Part shown: positions 47,093 through 56,828 of the stretch, piece by piece | Layout: each line of letters begins with the position of its first letter | Position numbering within the stretch: position 1 is the stretch's first letter | Origin: Curtobacterium luteum | Lineage (GTDB): Bacteria > Actinomycetota > Actinomycetes > Actinomycetales > Microbacteriaceae | DNA length: 64,000 nucleotides | Assembly (NCBI RefSeq): GCF_014646995.1 | Contig: NZ_BMOI01000007.1 | Span: 62,001-126,000 of the forward strand | Direction: 5' to 3' | The notes under the pieces: model-generated | The model's database searches: none | Told to the model about the DNA's origin: nothing | The model's input: only the letters and a program-made list of their open reading frames with translations | Program-made: the position numbers and the translations under genes

Positions 47093-48036
47093 GCGGCGGT
47101 CCCGCGGGTCCCGTCGTCGCAGCCGGAGCCGTCGTCTGGCGTGAGCAGGACGGGCGGCCGCTCGTGCTGCTCATCCACCGCGGGCACCACCACGACGTCT
47201 CCTTCCCGAAGGGCAAGGTCGACCCGGGCGAGAGCGTCCCGACGACCGCGGTCCGCGAGATCGACGAGGAGACCGGCTACCGGGTCCACCTCGGGGCGCC
47301 GCTCGGCACCGCCGAGTACGTCCTGCCGAACGGCCGCGACAAGGTCGTGCACTACTGGTCCGCCCGGGTGTCGAACAAGGAGTTCGAACGCGCCGGGACG
47401 TTCCGGCCGAACGACGAGGTCGCCGCGGTCGAGTGGGTGTCGATCGACGACGCCCGCGGCCGGCTGACCTACGAGCGCGACGTCGAGGTCCTCGACCGGT
47501 TCGCCGACCGCGCCGCCGCCGGCGAGCACAAGACCTTCGCCCTCATCGCACTCCGGCACGCGAAGACCGTCCCCGGCTCGGACTGGGACGGACCGGACGC
47601 CACCCGGCCACTGCTGCCGGTCGGCCGCTCGCAGGCCCGGGCGGTCGTCGCACCGGTCGCGGCGTTCGGCCCGAAGAAGATCGTCTCGAGCACGGCGGCG
47701 CGGTGCCTCGCGACCGTCGAGCCCCTCTCCGCACGGACGAAGGTCGGCGTCTCGTCGACCCCGGACATCAGCCAGGACGCCCACGACCGCGGCGCCGCCA
47801 ACGTCAAGGGCGTCGTGCTGCGTCGGGTCGACAAGGCGAAGTCGACCGTCCTGTGCTCGCACGGGCCCGTCCTGCCCGACATCATCGCCCGCATCGCCGG
47901 CGCGACGGCCGACGGCAGCCGACACTTCGACCTCCGTCGGGCAGCGATGCTCTCCGTCGGCGACTTCGCCGTGATGCACATCGCCGGCGGCAAGCTCGTC
48001 GCCGTCGAGACGCACCGGAACACCATCGCCTCGTAG
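47089..48036 (+). CDS. Nudix hydrolase fused to a histidine phosphatase (MutT1-like)
   Basis: A 315-residue two-domain protein. Residues 1-150 are Nudix with the box [23 protein letters not shown]; residues about 155-315 are a histidine phosphatase with LRHAKTV and the second His in CSHGPVLPD. This is the mycobacterial MutT1 layout, which hydrolyses 8-oxo-dGTP/GTP and diadenosine polyphosphates. The GTG at 47089 overlaps the ppk1 stop as GTGA, so both are made together; a link to polyphosphate or nucleotide phosphate turnover is likely. Confidence 0.93.
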   Translation: MSGGPAGPVVAAGAVVWREQDGRPLVLLIHRGHHHDVSFPKGKVDPGESVPTTAVREIDEETGYRVHLGAPLGTAEYVLPNGRDKVVHYWSARVSNKEFERAGTFRPNDEVAAVEWVSIDDARGRLTYERDVEVLDRFADRAAAGEHKTFALIALRHAKTVPGSDWDGPDATRPLLPVGRSQARAVVAPVAAFGPKKIVSSTAARCLATVEPLSARTKVGVSSTPDISQDAHDRGAANVKGVVLRRVDKAKSTVLCSHGPVLPDIIARIAGATADGSRHFDLRRAAMLSVGDFAVMHIAGGKLVAVETHRNTIAS

Positions 48037-48220
48037 GCCTCGGACAACGCCTTCCCAGGCCGACCGGCCCGTCGCCGGAGGCCTCGCGGCGGCGGTGATC
48101 CGTGCCTCCCGGCCGACACCGCCGAGCATGCGAACGCATGCGCCGCGCGCGGGCGCAGTGGCCCGATCCTGCACCCGCACCGGCCTGCGCGTCCACGCGC
48201 CGCGAGCGGGGCAAGCCCTC

Positions 48221-48275
48221 GTTCACCTCCCGTTCACCCCCGGGCACCTCCCGGGTCACCTCTCGTCCCTACAGT
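48221..48275 (+). promoter_or_regulatory. pstS promoter with a four-unit PHO box
   Basis: Four contiguous 11-bp repeats: GTTCACCTCCC, GTTCACCCCCG, GGCACCTCCCG and GGTCACCTCTC (48221-48264), followed by TACAGT as the -10 at 48270-48275. The last unit occupies the -35 position. This is a textbook activator site for RegX3/PhoP. Confidence 0.85.
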
Positions 48276-48348
48276 CGCTCCCGGGTCAGCACCGGCCCGC
48301 GGGACCCGCAGCGGTCCCACCTGCACTGACATTCCCGAAGGGACCCCT

Positions 48349-49461
48349 GTGAACATCAAGCGAATCGGCACGGTCGCGGCGATCGCGATCGTCGGCGCCG
48401 TCGCGCTGTCCTCCTGCGCCTCGAACGAGGGCGGCGCGGGCGACAACGCCTCCGGCTCGTCGAGCTCGGGCACGGACTACTCGAAGCTCTCCGGCACCCT
48501 GACCGGCTCGGGCTCGTCCGCGCAGCAGACCGCGCAGGCCACGTGGACCGCCGGGTTCCAGAACGTCGCTTCCGGCGTCACGGTCAACTACTCGCCCGAC
48601 GGCTCGGGCGCCGGCCGCAAGAACTTCATCTCGGGTGCCGCCGACTTCGCCGGCTCCGACGCCGCCCTCTCGGACGACGAGCTCTCGGGCTCGTTCGCCA
48701 AGTGCGCCGCGGACTCCAAGGCCATCGACATCCCGGTCTACATCTCCCCGATCGCGATCGCCTACAAGGTCGACGGCGTCAAGGACCTCACGCTCGACGC
48801 GAAGACCATCGCGGGCATCTTCTCCGGCAAGATCACCAAGTGGAACGACTCGGAGATCAAGGACCTGAACAAGGACGCCTCGCTCCCCGACGCGAACATC
48901 ACCGTCGTGCACCGCTCGGACGACTCGGGCACGACCGAGAACTTCTCCGAGTACCTCGACGCGAACGCGAAGGACGTCTGGGGCAAGGAGCCGAGCCAGA
49001 CCTTCCCGTACCAGGTCGGTGACGCCGCCGCGAAGACCTCGGGTGTCGCCTCCTCGATGGCCAGCGCCTCGAACGCCATCACCTACATCGACGACTCGGG
49101 CGCGGGCTCGCTCGACAAGGCGAAGCTCATGGTCGGCGACAAGGCCACCACGATCTCGGCCGAGGGTGCCGCCACCGTCGTCGCGGACTCCGAGACGGTC
49201 TCGGGCCGCGCGGACAACGACCTCGCGATCGACATCAACCGCACCGACACCGCCGACAACGCGTGGCCGCTGGTGCTCGTCTCCTACGCCATCGCGTGCC
49301 AGGAGTACAAGGACTCGGCGACGGGTGAGCTCGTGAAGGGCTACCTCGACTACGTCGTGTCGAAGGACGCGCAGGACGCCGCCGCGAAGGAGGCCAAGTC
49401 GGCCGCCCTCTCGAGCGACCTCTCGGAGAAGGCCGCGAAGGCCGTCGCCTCCATCAAGTAA
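48349..49461 (+). CDS. pstS: Phosphate-binding lipoprotein PstS
   Basis: A 370-residue extracellular phosphate receptor. Lipobox LSSC ends the signal peptide (Cys near residue 24). Phosphate-contact motifs are visible: GSGSSAQQTAQ, YSPDGSGAGRKNFISG and HRSDDSGTTENF. The GTG at 48349 follows GAAGGGACC. First gene of pstSCAB, with a strong PHO-box promoter and a stable hairpin after it that may keep pstS more abundant than the membrane parts. Confidence 0.96.
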   Translation: MNIKRIGTVAAIAIVGAVALSSCASNEGGAGDNASGSSSSGTDYSKLSGTLTGSGSSAQQTAQATWTAGFQNVASGVTVNYSPDGSGAGRKNFISGAADFAGSDAALSDDELSGSFAKCAADSKAIDIPVYISPIAIAYKVDGVKDLTLDAKTIAGIFSGKITKWNDSEIKDLNKDASLPDANITVVHRSDDSGTTENFSEYLDANAKDVWGKEPSQTFPYQVGDAAAKTSGVASSMASASNAITYIDDSGAGSLDKAKLMVGDKATTISAEGAATVVADSETVSGRADNDLAIDINRTDTADNAWPLVLVSYAIACQEYKDSATGELVKGYLDYVVSKDAQDAAAKEAKSAALSSDLSEKAAKAVASIK

Positions 49462-49473
49462 CGCCCGCTGAGC

Positions 49474-49514
49474 GCCCGGACGCCGGTCCCACCCATCTCG
49501 ACCGGCGTCCGGGC
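49474..49514 (+). promoter_or_regulatory. Intercistronic hairpin between pstS and pstC
   Basis: A perfect 14-bp stem GCCCGGACGCCGGT and complement, loop 13 bases, just past the pstS stop and 75 bases before pstC. No U tract follows, so partial termination or 3'-end protection of the pstS message is the likely role. Confidence 0.75.
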
Positions 49515-49588
49515 ACTCGCCCGTCACGGCACCACCTCCCCACCTCCCCCGCTCTCCCGTTCCCGGGCGATCCTCCGACAGGAGTCCC

Positions 49589-50536
49589 ATGACGACCGCA
49601 CCGGCCCGCGAAGGGGCCACCGTCATCCCGAAGCCCAAGGCCGTCGTCCGCATCGGCGACCGGGTGTTCTCCGCCGCCTCGGTCATCTCCGGCGGCCTCA
49701 TCCTCGTCGTCCTCGTGCTCGTCGCCGCGTTCCTCGTCTGGCAGAGCATCCCGGCGCTCGTCGCCAAGGCCGGCACGCTGCCGAACGGTTCCGCCAACTT
49801 CTGGGACTACGTCGGCCCGCTCGTCTTCGGCACGGTGTGGTCCGCGCTCATCGCGCTCGTGATCTCCGTCCCGCTGGCGCTCGGCATCGCGCTCTTCATC
49901 TCGCACTACGCACCGCGGCGGCTCGCCCCGGTGCTCGGCTACGTCGTCGACCTGCTGGCAGCGGTGCCGTCGGTCGTCTACGGCCTGTGGGGCATCGTCG
50001 TCCTCGCGCCGTTCGTGAAGCCGTTCTACGTCTTCCTCAACACGTACTTCGGTTGGTTCCCGCTCTTCTCCGGACAGGTGACCGGCACCGGCCGCACCAT
50101 CCTCACGGCGTCGATCGTGCTCGCCGTGATGGCGATCCCGATCATGACCGCCGTCATGCGCGAGATCTTCCTGCAGGCGCCGACCCTGAACGAGGAGGCC
50201 GCCCTGGCCCTCGGCGCGACCCGGTGGGAGATGATCCGCCTGTCCGTCCTGCCGTTCGCGAAGTCCGGCATCGTGTCCGCGATCATGCTCGGCCTGGGTC
50301 GTGCGCTCGGCGAGACGATGGCCGTTGCCCTCGTGCTGTCGGTGTCGACGAACGTGACCCTCCAAGTGCTCACGTCGCTCAACCCCTCGACCATCGCCGC
50401 GAACATCGCCCTGCAGTTCGCCGAGGCCTCCGGCACCGCCCTGAACGCCCTCGTCGCGTCGGGCCTGGTCCTCTTCGTCATCACCCTGGTCATCAACATG
50501 CTCGCGCGGTACATCGTCCGCAAGCGAGTGAGCTGA
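49589..50536 (+). CDS. pstC: Phosphate ABC transporter permease PstC
   Basis: A 315-residue inner-membrane permease with six predicted helices and the BPD-transport EAA motif NEEAALALGATRWEMIRLSVLP. ATG 49589 follows GACAGGAGT. It pairs with PstA to form the channel. Confidence 0.95.
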   Translation: MTTAPAREGATVIPKPKAVVRIGDRVFSAASVISGGLILVVLVLVAAFLVWQSIPALVAKAGTLPNGSANFWDYVGPLVFGTVWSALIALVISVPLALGIALFISHYAPRRLAPVLGYVVDLLAAVPSVVYGLWGIVVLAPFVKPFYVFLNTYFGWFPLFSGQVTGTGRTILTASIVLAVMAIPIMTAVMREIFLQAPTLNEEAALALGATRWEMIRLSVLPFAKSGIVSAIMLGLGRALGETMAVALVLSVSTNVTLQVLTSLNPSTIAANIALQFAEASGTALNALVASGLVLFVITLVINMLARYIVRKRVS

Positions 50537-50549
50537 GAGGTACGGCCCG

Positions 50550-51635
50550 ATGTCCCTCGCCCTCCGTCAGTCCGGCATGGCCGGCAACGCCTACGCCAAC
50601 GGCAAGCTCCACAAGTCGGTGCCGTGGCTGCTCCTCATCGGCTCGTGGGTCGCGCTGATCGCCGTCTTCGCGCTGCTCAACGCCGGCGGTGCCGTGAAGG
50701 ACTTCAACGTCGTCGCCGCGCTGTTCCTCGGCACGGTCCTGTTCGACGTCCTCATCGTGGTCGTCTCGCGGATCGTCGAAGGTGGCCGCAAGGCGGTCGA
50801 CCGCCTCGTCACCTCGCTCGTCGTCACGGCGTTCGTGATCGCGGTGCTGCCGCTGGTCTCCCTGCTCTGGACGGTCCTCGCCGACGGCCTCGCGCGTTTC
50901 GACGCGGAGTTCTTCTCGTACTCGATGCGCGGCGTCATCTCGGAGGGCGGCGGCGCCGTGCACGCGCTCGTCGGCACGCTCGAGATCACGCTGTTCGCGG
51001 CCCTCATCTCGGTGCCGATCGGCCTGCTCACCTCGATCTACCTCGTCGAGTACGGCAAGGGCGCGCTCGCGAAGGGCATCACGTTCTTCGTCGACGTCAT
51101 GACGGGCATCCCCTCGATCGTCGCGGGTCTGTTCGCCTACTCGCTCTTCGCCCTCTTCCTCGGCCCCGGCGCCCGCTTCGGCCTCGTCGGCTCGATCGCC
51201 CTGAGCGTGCTGATGATCCCGATCGTCGTGCGCTCCACCGAAGAGGTGCTGAAGATCGTCCCGATGGAGCTCCGCGAAGCCTCGTACGCTCTGGGTGTGC
51301 CGAAGTGGCTGACCATCGTGAAGGTCGTGCTGCCCACGTCCCTCGCGGGCATCACCACCGGTGTCATGCTGTCGATCGCCCGGGTCATCGGCGAGACCGC
51401 GCCGCTGCTCGTCACGGCCGGGTTCACCGCATCGATGAACTACGACCTCTTCAAAGACCCGATGATGACGCTGCCCGTGTTCGCGTACACGCAGTACTCG
51501 CAGCAGGGTGCCAACCCGGTCCCGTTCGTGGACCGGGCGTGGACGGCCGCGCTGCTCCTCATCCTCATCGTGATGGCGCTCAACCTGCTCGCGCGCTTCA
51601 TCACCCGCCTCTTCGCCCCCAAGCTCCCCCGCTAG
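50550..51635 (+). CDS. pstA: Phosphate ABC transporter permease PstA
   Basis: A 361-residue permease. The N-terminal part has two extra helices; the core carries the EAA loop LREASYALGVPKWLTIVKVVLP. ATG 50550 follows GAGAGG, 13 bases after pstC. It partners PstC. Confidence 0.95.
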   Translation: MSLALRQSGMAGNAYANGKLHKSVPWLLLIGSWVALIAVFALLNAGGAVKDFNVVAALFLGTVLFDVLIVVVSRIVEGGRKAVDRLVTSLVVTAFVIAVLPLVSLLWTVLADGLARFDAEFFSYSMRGVISEGGGAVHALVGTLEITLFAALISVPIGLLTSIYLVEYGKGALAKGITFFVDVMTGIPSIVAGLFAYSLFALFLGPGARFGLVGSIALSVLMIPIVVRSTEEVLKIVPMELREASYALGVPKWLTIVKVVLPTSLAGITTGVMLSIARVIGETAPLLVTAGFTASMNYDLFKDPMMTLPVFAYTQYSQQGANPVPFVDRAWTAALLLILIVMALNLLARFITRLFAPKLPR

Positions 51636-51668
51636 CGCGGCACCGACCACCACCCCGAAGGAATCCAC

Positions 51669-52448
<780 letters not shown>

Positions 52449-52745
52449 TCGGCTGACGCAGCGTCACGCACGCTCGGCCCCGTCGGACCACGGTCCGGTG
52501 GGGCCGTCGGCATCGTAGGGTGCGCCGAGGAGCTTCGACGGTCGTGCTCGTGCGACGCCGCCGCTGTCGGACGACAACGGGCCGGTCGCTCCGTGCGGAC
52601 GCGGCAGGTTGCACGCGCCCAACAACGACGCCGCCGCTGTCGGACGACAGCGGCGGCGACGTGAGACAGCGGCAGCGAACGATGCGACCGCCTGGGGCCA
52701 GCGATCTCCCGGGACCGACCGCCTGGGGCCAGGGCCCGCCCGGCG
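52449..52745. repeat. Intergenic region with duplicated segments and a hairpin
   Basis: About 300 bases between convergent pstB and rskA. A 24-bp segment beginning CGACGCCGCCGCTGTCGG occurs at 52553-52576 and 52626-52649; GACCGCCTGGGGCCAG occurs at 52685 and 52716. The second 24-bp copy is extended into a perfect 11-bp hairpin (CCGCCGCTGTC, loop GGAC, 52631-52656), a likely terminator. No gene is seen. Confidence 0.7.
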
Positions 52746-53609
52746 CTACGCGTCGAGCGGGACCGCGGCGATCGGCGTGGTCGTCGGCTGCTCGGAACCA
52801 CCGGCCGGCTCGACCGTGATGCCCACGGTCACACCGTCCTGCAGGTCGCCGGTCAGCACAGCCGAGTGGACGCCGTCGGAGGACTGCTCCATGAGGCCAG
52901 CGGGTTTGATCGCACCACCGGACGCCTTCGACGCGATGTACCAGAGCTCGTAGGTCTTGCCCTTCGGCGCGGCCTGGACCCCGTCGAGGATCACGGCCGA
53001 CTTGCCGATGTCCTTCGACCAGACGACGGTGGCGGTGCCCCCGCCTTCGACCGGCGTGCTGCTGCGCTGGAAGTCCGACGCCGCGTAGATGCCGTCGAGG
53101 ACGCTCGAGCTCTGCGACGAACCAGCACCCGGGCCGGGCTCAGAACCGGGGTTCAGGACACCACCGACGCTGAGCCCGACGCCGAGGAAGACCACCGCCA
53201 CGGCGGCTGCCGCGGACATGGCCGCTGCCGGGCGCTGGAACCAACGACGGCGAGCCGCGGACTCCGCCGGACCCGGCACCACGGAGGACGTGGGTGACGG
53301 GGCGGAAGCGGATCGTGCCTCCAGGCCGTCGTCGAGCGCGGGAGTGTCCGCGAAGGACGCAGCGGGAGCCGCGACCTGCGGCGTGGTCTGGATCTGCGCC
53401 ATCAGCGATGCCTTGAGCGACGCCGGCGGCTCGATCGGGTCGGTCGAGTACGCCAGCTGCAGCGCGGTCTCGCGCAGCGAGTCGGCCTCGGCCCGGAGGT
53501 CGGACGAGAACGCGAGCGCGTCCTCGACCTGGGTGCGCTCCTCGTCGGAGAGCGCATCGAGCGCGTACGAACCGGTCAGGGAGGACGGGTCGTCGTGTCG
53601 GTCGGTCAT
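52746..53609 (-). CDS. rskA: Anti-sigma-K factor RskA
   Basis: A 287-residue membrane anti-sigma factor. The cytoplasmic N-terminus (1-75; LTGSYALDALSDEERTQVED) is the sigma-binding domain; a long Ala/Ser/Pro linker leads to a membrane helix (about 132-153); the extracellular domain (about 185-287) has the RskA-type GKTYELWYIA motif. It should be cut by regulated proteolysis to free SigK. The ATG overlaps the sigK stop as ATGA. Confidence 0.92.
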   Translation of the reverse strand: MTDRHDDPSSLTGSYALDALSDEERTQVEDALAFSSDLRAEADSLRETALQLAYSTDPIEPPASLKASLMAQIQTTPQVAAPAASFADTPALDDGLEARSASAPSPTSSVVPGPAESAARRRWFQRPAAAMSAAAAVAVVFLGVGLSVGGVLNPGSEPGPGAGSSQSSSVLDGIYAASDFQRSSTPVEGGGTATVVWSKDIGKSAVILDGVQAAPKGKTYELWYIASKASGGAIKPAGLMEQSSDGVHSAVLTGDLQDGVTVGITVEPAGGSEQPTTTPIAAVPLDA

Positions 53610-54205
53610 GAGGTCACCCCCATCTCGTCTCGGAGTCGGATCATCCCGTCGCGGAGACGGGTCTTGACGGTGCCGATCGGGACACCGAGTTGTTCGGCCA
53701 TCTCGCTGTGCGAGAAGCCTCCGTAGTACGCGAGCTGCACCGCCTGGCGCTGGAACTCGGTGAGCTTCGCCAGTGCCCGGCTCACCCGCTCGTGCTCGAT
53801 GCGGATCTCGACCGATTCGGTCACCTGATCGAAGCCGGACTCGAAGTCACGGATGCCGATCCGGGTGTCACGGTCATGCGAGGCCTGCGAGGCCCGCACC
53901 CGGTCGACCGCGCGGCGGTGCGCCATCGTGAGGACCCAGCTCGCGGCGGTCCCACGGCTGCGGTCGAACCGGGTGGCCTGCTGCCAGACCTCCAGGAAGA
54001 CCTCCTGCGTGACCTCCTCGGACTGGGCACGGTCCCGCAGGAGCCGGGTCACGAGGCCGAGCACACGCCCGGAGAGTTCGTCGTACAGGTCGGAGAAAGC
54101 CGCCTGGTCGCCGTTCGCAACCCTGGTGAGGAGTTCATCGGGCGACGGCGGCGCCGGCTCGGCAGAGCCCCAGCGCTTCGTGTCGCGTTCCACGATGGCA
54201 AGCAT
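53606..54205 (-). CDS. sigK: ECF sigma factor SigK
   Basis: A 199-residue ECF19-type sigma factor. Region 2 (about 30-100; DLYDELSGRVLGLVTRLLRD, VWQQATRFDR) and region 4 (about 135-190; GGFSHSEMAEQLGVPIGTVKTRLRDG) are intact. It is first in a two-gene operon with its anti-sigma factor. In mycobacteria SigK responds to redox state; the stimulus here is unknown. Confidence 0.93.
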   Translation of the reverse strand: MLAIVERDTKRWGSAEPAPPSPDELLTRVANGDQAAFSDLYDELSGRVLGLVTRLLRDRAQSEEVTQEVFLEVWQQATRFDRSRGTAASWVLTMAHRRAVDRVRASQASHDRDTRIGIRDFESGFDQVTESVEIRIEHERVSRALAKLTEFQRQAVQLAYYGGFSHSEMAEQLGVPIGTVKTRLRDGMIRLRDEMGVTS

Positions 54206-54486
54206 TGCAGGTTTCCCCCCTCTCGGTGCACGGGGCGCTGCATGTGCTCAGGCATCGTGCAGCTGTTCGGGTGTGTGGGCGAGGGGGCCACGTGGTCCGC
54301 AGGGAATTGACCGACTGACGCCGGACCGGGCCGCGTGGGACCCCTCGCTGTGACCGGGACAGGGTCTGGCCACGATGATGATTCGGTGCCCTCGACCGGG
54401 CGGATTGGACGGGTCCTGGATCGGTGCGGTGTCCGACGTGCGAGAGCGGATTCGACGTGTCCAGGGTCGTTCCGTAGAGTGGACGT

Positions 54487-54577
54487 CGCCGGGCCGCAGC
54501 AAGCCCCGGGCTCCAAATTTCGCCGCTTCGAGCGGCCTCGCGCCGAGAGGCGCTTCTGCGGCCCGGTTCTTCTGTGT
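54487..54577 (+). ncRNA. Candidate structured small RNA with a closed multi-hairpin fold
   Basis: A TTCGAC -35 (54451) and TAGAGT -10 (54475-54480), 18 bases apart, predict a start near 54487. An 11-bp perfect outer stem (CCGGGCCGCAG 54489-54499 with CTGCGGCCCGG 54556-54566) closes three hairpins: AGCC-CCG-GGCT (54502-54512), GCCGCT-TCG-AGCGGC (54522-54536), and GCGCC-GAGA-GGCGC (54540-54553, a GNRA tetraloop). TTCTTCTGTGT follows, which could be the release site. A-rich CAAATTT lies between hairpins 1 and 2. It is not tRNA; I do not recognise it. Confidence 0.62.
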
Positions 54578-54660
54578 CTGCCGGTCGGTCGGCCGGTGCT
54601 GTTCCGTCGTCGGTGGCGTGCTGTCGGTGGCGTTCCGTCGGCGCCGTTCCGTCGATGGGC

Positions 54661-54708
54661 GGGACGGCCTGGAGGCGCGGGGAGGGGTCGCACCGTGCCT
54701 CCCGTCCG
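54661..54708. repeat. Diverged GGAGGCGCGG-family repeat
   Basis: GGGACGGCCTGGAGGCGCGG on the left and CACCGTGCCTCCCGTCC on the right; the centre is changed (GGAGGGGTCG). It lies 36 bases past the stop of the leftward gene at 54744. Confidence 0.6.
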
Positions 54709-54743
54709 GTGGCGGGTGCTGTCCGGACGCGGCGCGCGCGGGA

Positions 54744-55373
54744 TCAGTCGAGGCTGTCGCGGCGCCAGAGCGCCGCAGCCTCCGTCAGGTCCGCCGCGAG
54801 TTCGGTGAGGCGGAACGCCCGCGTCGTGAGCTCGGTCGCACGCGCGGACGCCGTGAGGTCGGCCTCGTCCGCGACCGCCGTGGCTCCCGCCGCGGTCAGC
54901 CGGCAGAACGCCGCGCCGCGGTCCAGCGCCACGGCGAGGTCACCCGTGTAGAGGCCGTGCAGGATCCGGTCCGCGAGGGTGAGGATCTCCGCCGGACCGG
55001 TCGGCTGCTCGGCGCCCGCGACCGCTTGGTCGATGGTGCCGATGCGCTCGGTGCCGCGCTGGAAGAAGTACGCGATCTCGTCCGGGGCCTGCCGGATGAC
55101 CGTGCGGACGAGGTAGATGCGCCAGAGCGCCCCGGGCAGCGTGTGCGCCCCGACCCGCGCCCAGAGCTCCGCGATCGCATCGATGCCGTGCACGTCCGTG
55201 TAGGTCACGAGTCGCTCCACCACCGCGGGGTCCGGGTCCTGCCGCACGCGGTGGAGCAGGGCGTTCGCCGTCTCGTGCGCGACGCGGTTCACCACCGCAG
55301 GGTCCTCGCCGCCCTGGATCGCGGCGAACTCGGCATCGGTGAAGTGGACGGGACGGTGGTGATCGCGAGGCAC
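54744..55373 (-). CDS. Conserved hypothetical helical protein
   Basis: A 209-residue, mostly helical soluble protein with no motif I can name (ELWARVGAHTLPGALWRIYLVR is its most conserved-looking part). The start is GTG 55373, with TACACT exactly six bases upstream, a leaderless promoter. Function unknown. Confidence 0.72.
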   Translation of the reverse strand: MPRDHHRPVHFTDAEFAAIQGGEDPAVVNRVAHETANALLHRVRQDPDPAVVERLVTYTDVHGIDAIAELWARVGAHTLPGALWRIYLVRTVIRQAPDEIAYFFQRGTERIGTIDQAVAGAEQPTGPAEILTLADRILHGLYTGDLAVALDRGAAFCRLTAAGATAVADEADLTASARATELTTRAFRLTELAADLTEAAALWRRDSLD

Positions 55374-55499
55374 CGCGACAGTGTAGGCGCGGCCACCGAC
55401 GCCCCACGTCCCCCGTTCGCCCAGAACGCAACGAGCGCTCCGCGGGTACGGTGCTCCGGCAGGGAGGGACCACTCCCGGACGTCACGGAGAGGACCCCC

Positions 55500-55661
55500 A
55501 TGAACGCCCTGCTCATCATCCTGGCCGTGATCGCGGTCATCCTGCTGTTCGTCGGTGGCTTCGCCGCCAGCCTCAAGTTCCTGCTCTACGTGGGCATCGT
55601 GCTCGCCGTCATCGCACTCGTCCTCTGGCTGCTGCGGACGCTGACCGGCCGTCGGAGCTGA
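55500..55661 (+). CDS. 53-residue membrane protein
   Basis: Two closely spaced hydrophobic helices (about 2-24 and 26-46) ending LRTLTGRRS. ATG 55500 follows GGAGAGGACC, a good ribosome site. Such DUF-like mini membrane proteins are common in Microbacteriaceae; function unknown. Confidence 0.75.
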   Translation: MNALLIILAVIAVILLFVGGFAASLKFLLYVGIVLAVIALVLWLLRTLTGRRS

Positions 55662-55717
55662 CGAGCCCGGTCCCCGGTGCCCGTGTGGAGGCCCGTACCC
55701 GCTAGCCTTGCGGGTGC

Positions 55718-55790
55718 GGGCCTCTAGCTCAGTTGGTAGAGCACCGGACTTTTAATCCGAGGGTCGTGGGTTCGAGCCCCACGGGGCCCA
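55718..55790 (+). tRNA. tRNA-Lys (TTT)
   Basis: Acceptor GGGCCTC/GGGGCCC (one T-G pair), D-arm GCTC/GAGC, loop CTTTTAA (anticodon TTT), T-loop GGTTCGAGCCC. The discriminator is A, and only CC of CCA is encoded. TAGCCT at 55703 is a likely -10. Confidence 0.95.
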
Positions 55791-55841
55791 CCGCTTCGCC
55801 CCACAGGATGCGCCCGGACCGGTTTCCCTAGGATGTCGGTC

Positions 55842-56654
55842 GTGTCGTGGCGGAACAGACGAGCGCGAGCGGGGACGGACCACCCCGCCGTCCAGCGTCC
55901 CCGCCGCTCCCGGCTGCCCCTCGTGGGCCTCGGCGCGATGGCGGTCGGTGTCGCCGGACTCCTCGTGCCGCTGCCGAGCGTCTCGAGCGCCTGCCAACCG
56001 ACCGTCTCGCCGCGCAGCGAGTCGGCGGTGCGCACTGCCTCGGCCATCGCCACCGGGTCGGACGTGCTCGTCATCGGCGACTCGTACTCGACGGGCGTCG
56101 GCTCGTCGAGCGGTCGACACGGCTGGGCGCAGGACCTCGTGGCGGATCGGCACTGGGACGCGACGATCGACGCCTACCCCGGCACCGGGTACGTCGACAC
56201 CGGTCGGCCGAGCACGTCGTACTACTCCTACGAGGCCCGCATCGAGCGGATGGCACGACGGACGACGCCGGACCTCGTGATCGTCCAGGGCAGCCAGAAC
56301 GACTGGCTCGTGGACGCGGCGACCCTGCAGGCCACGGTCGAGCGCACGCTCCGGAAGGTGCAGCAGCAGTGGCCGAACGCGACCGTGATCGCACTCGGGC
56401 CCTCAGCGCCGTACCCGCGATCCACGGCGAACAGCGGGATCTCGGCTTCCGTGGCCGCCGGAGCCGAGGCCGTCGACGTGCCGTACATCGACGCACTGTC
56501 GGACGGCTGGTTCACCCCGTCGAACAGCCGCCGCTACGTGTCGGACGACGGCGGGCACCTCGACGACGCCGGGTACCAGTACCTCGCGGACCGTGTCAGC
56601 GCGGCACTCGACGACCTGGCTTCGGCGCCGAGCGGCGACGAGCACTGCGCCTGA
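55842..56654 (+). CDS. Exported SGNH/GDSL hydrolase
   Basis: A 270-residue secreted or membrane-anchored esterase-like protein. Signal-anchor near 18-45; block I GDSYSTG with the Ser, block III GSQND, and block V DDGGHLDDAG with Asp and His. I choose GTG 55842, because TAGGAT (55829-55834) overlaps the in-frame ATG at 55833 and would drive a leaderless start at the GTG seven bases on. The substrate could be an acylated wall sugar. Confidence 0.85.
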   Translation: MSWRNRRARAGTDHPAVQRPRRSRLPLVGLGAMAVGVAGLLVPLPSVSSACQPTVSPRSESAVRTASAIATGSDVLVIGDSYSTGVGSSSGRHGWAQDLVADRHWDATIDAYPGTGYVDTGRPSTSYYSYEARIERMARRTTPDLVIVQGSQNDWLVDAATLQATVERTLRKVQQQWPNATVIALGPSAPYPRSTANSGISASVAAGAEAVDVPYIDALSDGWFTPSNSRRYVSDDGGHLDDAGYQYLADRVSAALDDLASAPSGDEHCA

Positions 56655-56828
56655 CGTCCAGGACGCTCGGTCCGGGGTACAAGTCGTCCACAGGCACCTC
56701 TTGTCCGTTCCACGGCACAGCCCAGTGTGCGTTCAGCGGTCTGTTGGGTTGACGCCGATAGTGTCGTTCCCGGATCCGAGCAACGGGTCCGGCACCACAG
56801 CACCATCGAAGAACGAACGGGGTACACC

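Larger units (their letters stand above)
54206..54743. other. Intergenic region: sigK promoter, candidate small RNA, repeat
   Basis: About 540 bases. The left part must carry the sigK promoter. At 54451-54577 there is a promoter and a strongly structured candidate RNA. At 54580-54660 the motif TTCCGTCG recurs (about 54602, 54635 and 54650). A diverged GGAGGCGCGG repeat lies at 54661-54708. Protein-coding frames here are long only because of GC bias. Confidence 0.6.

Noticed and set aside
55833..55835. ATG as the start of the SGNH hydrolase
   Set aside because: It overlaps the TAGGAT -10 element; the in-frame GTG at 55842 fits a leaderless transcript.
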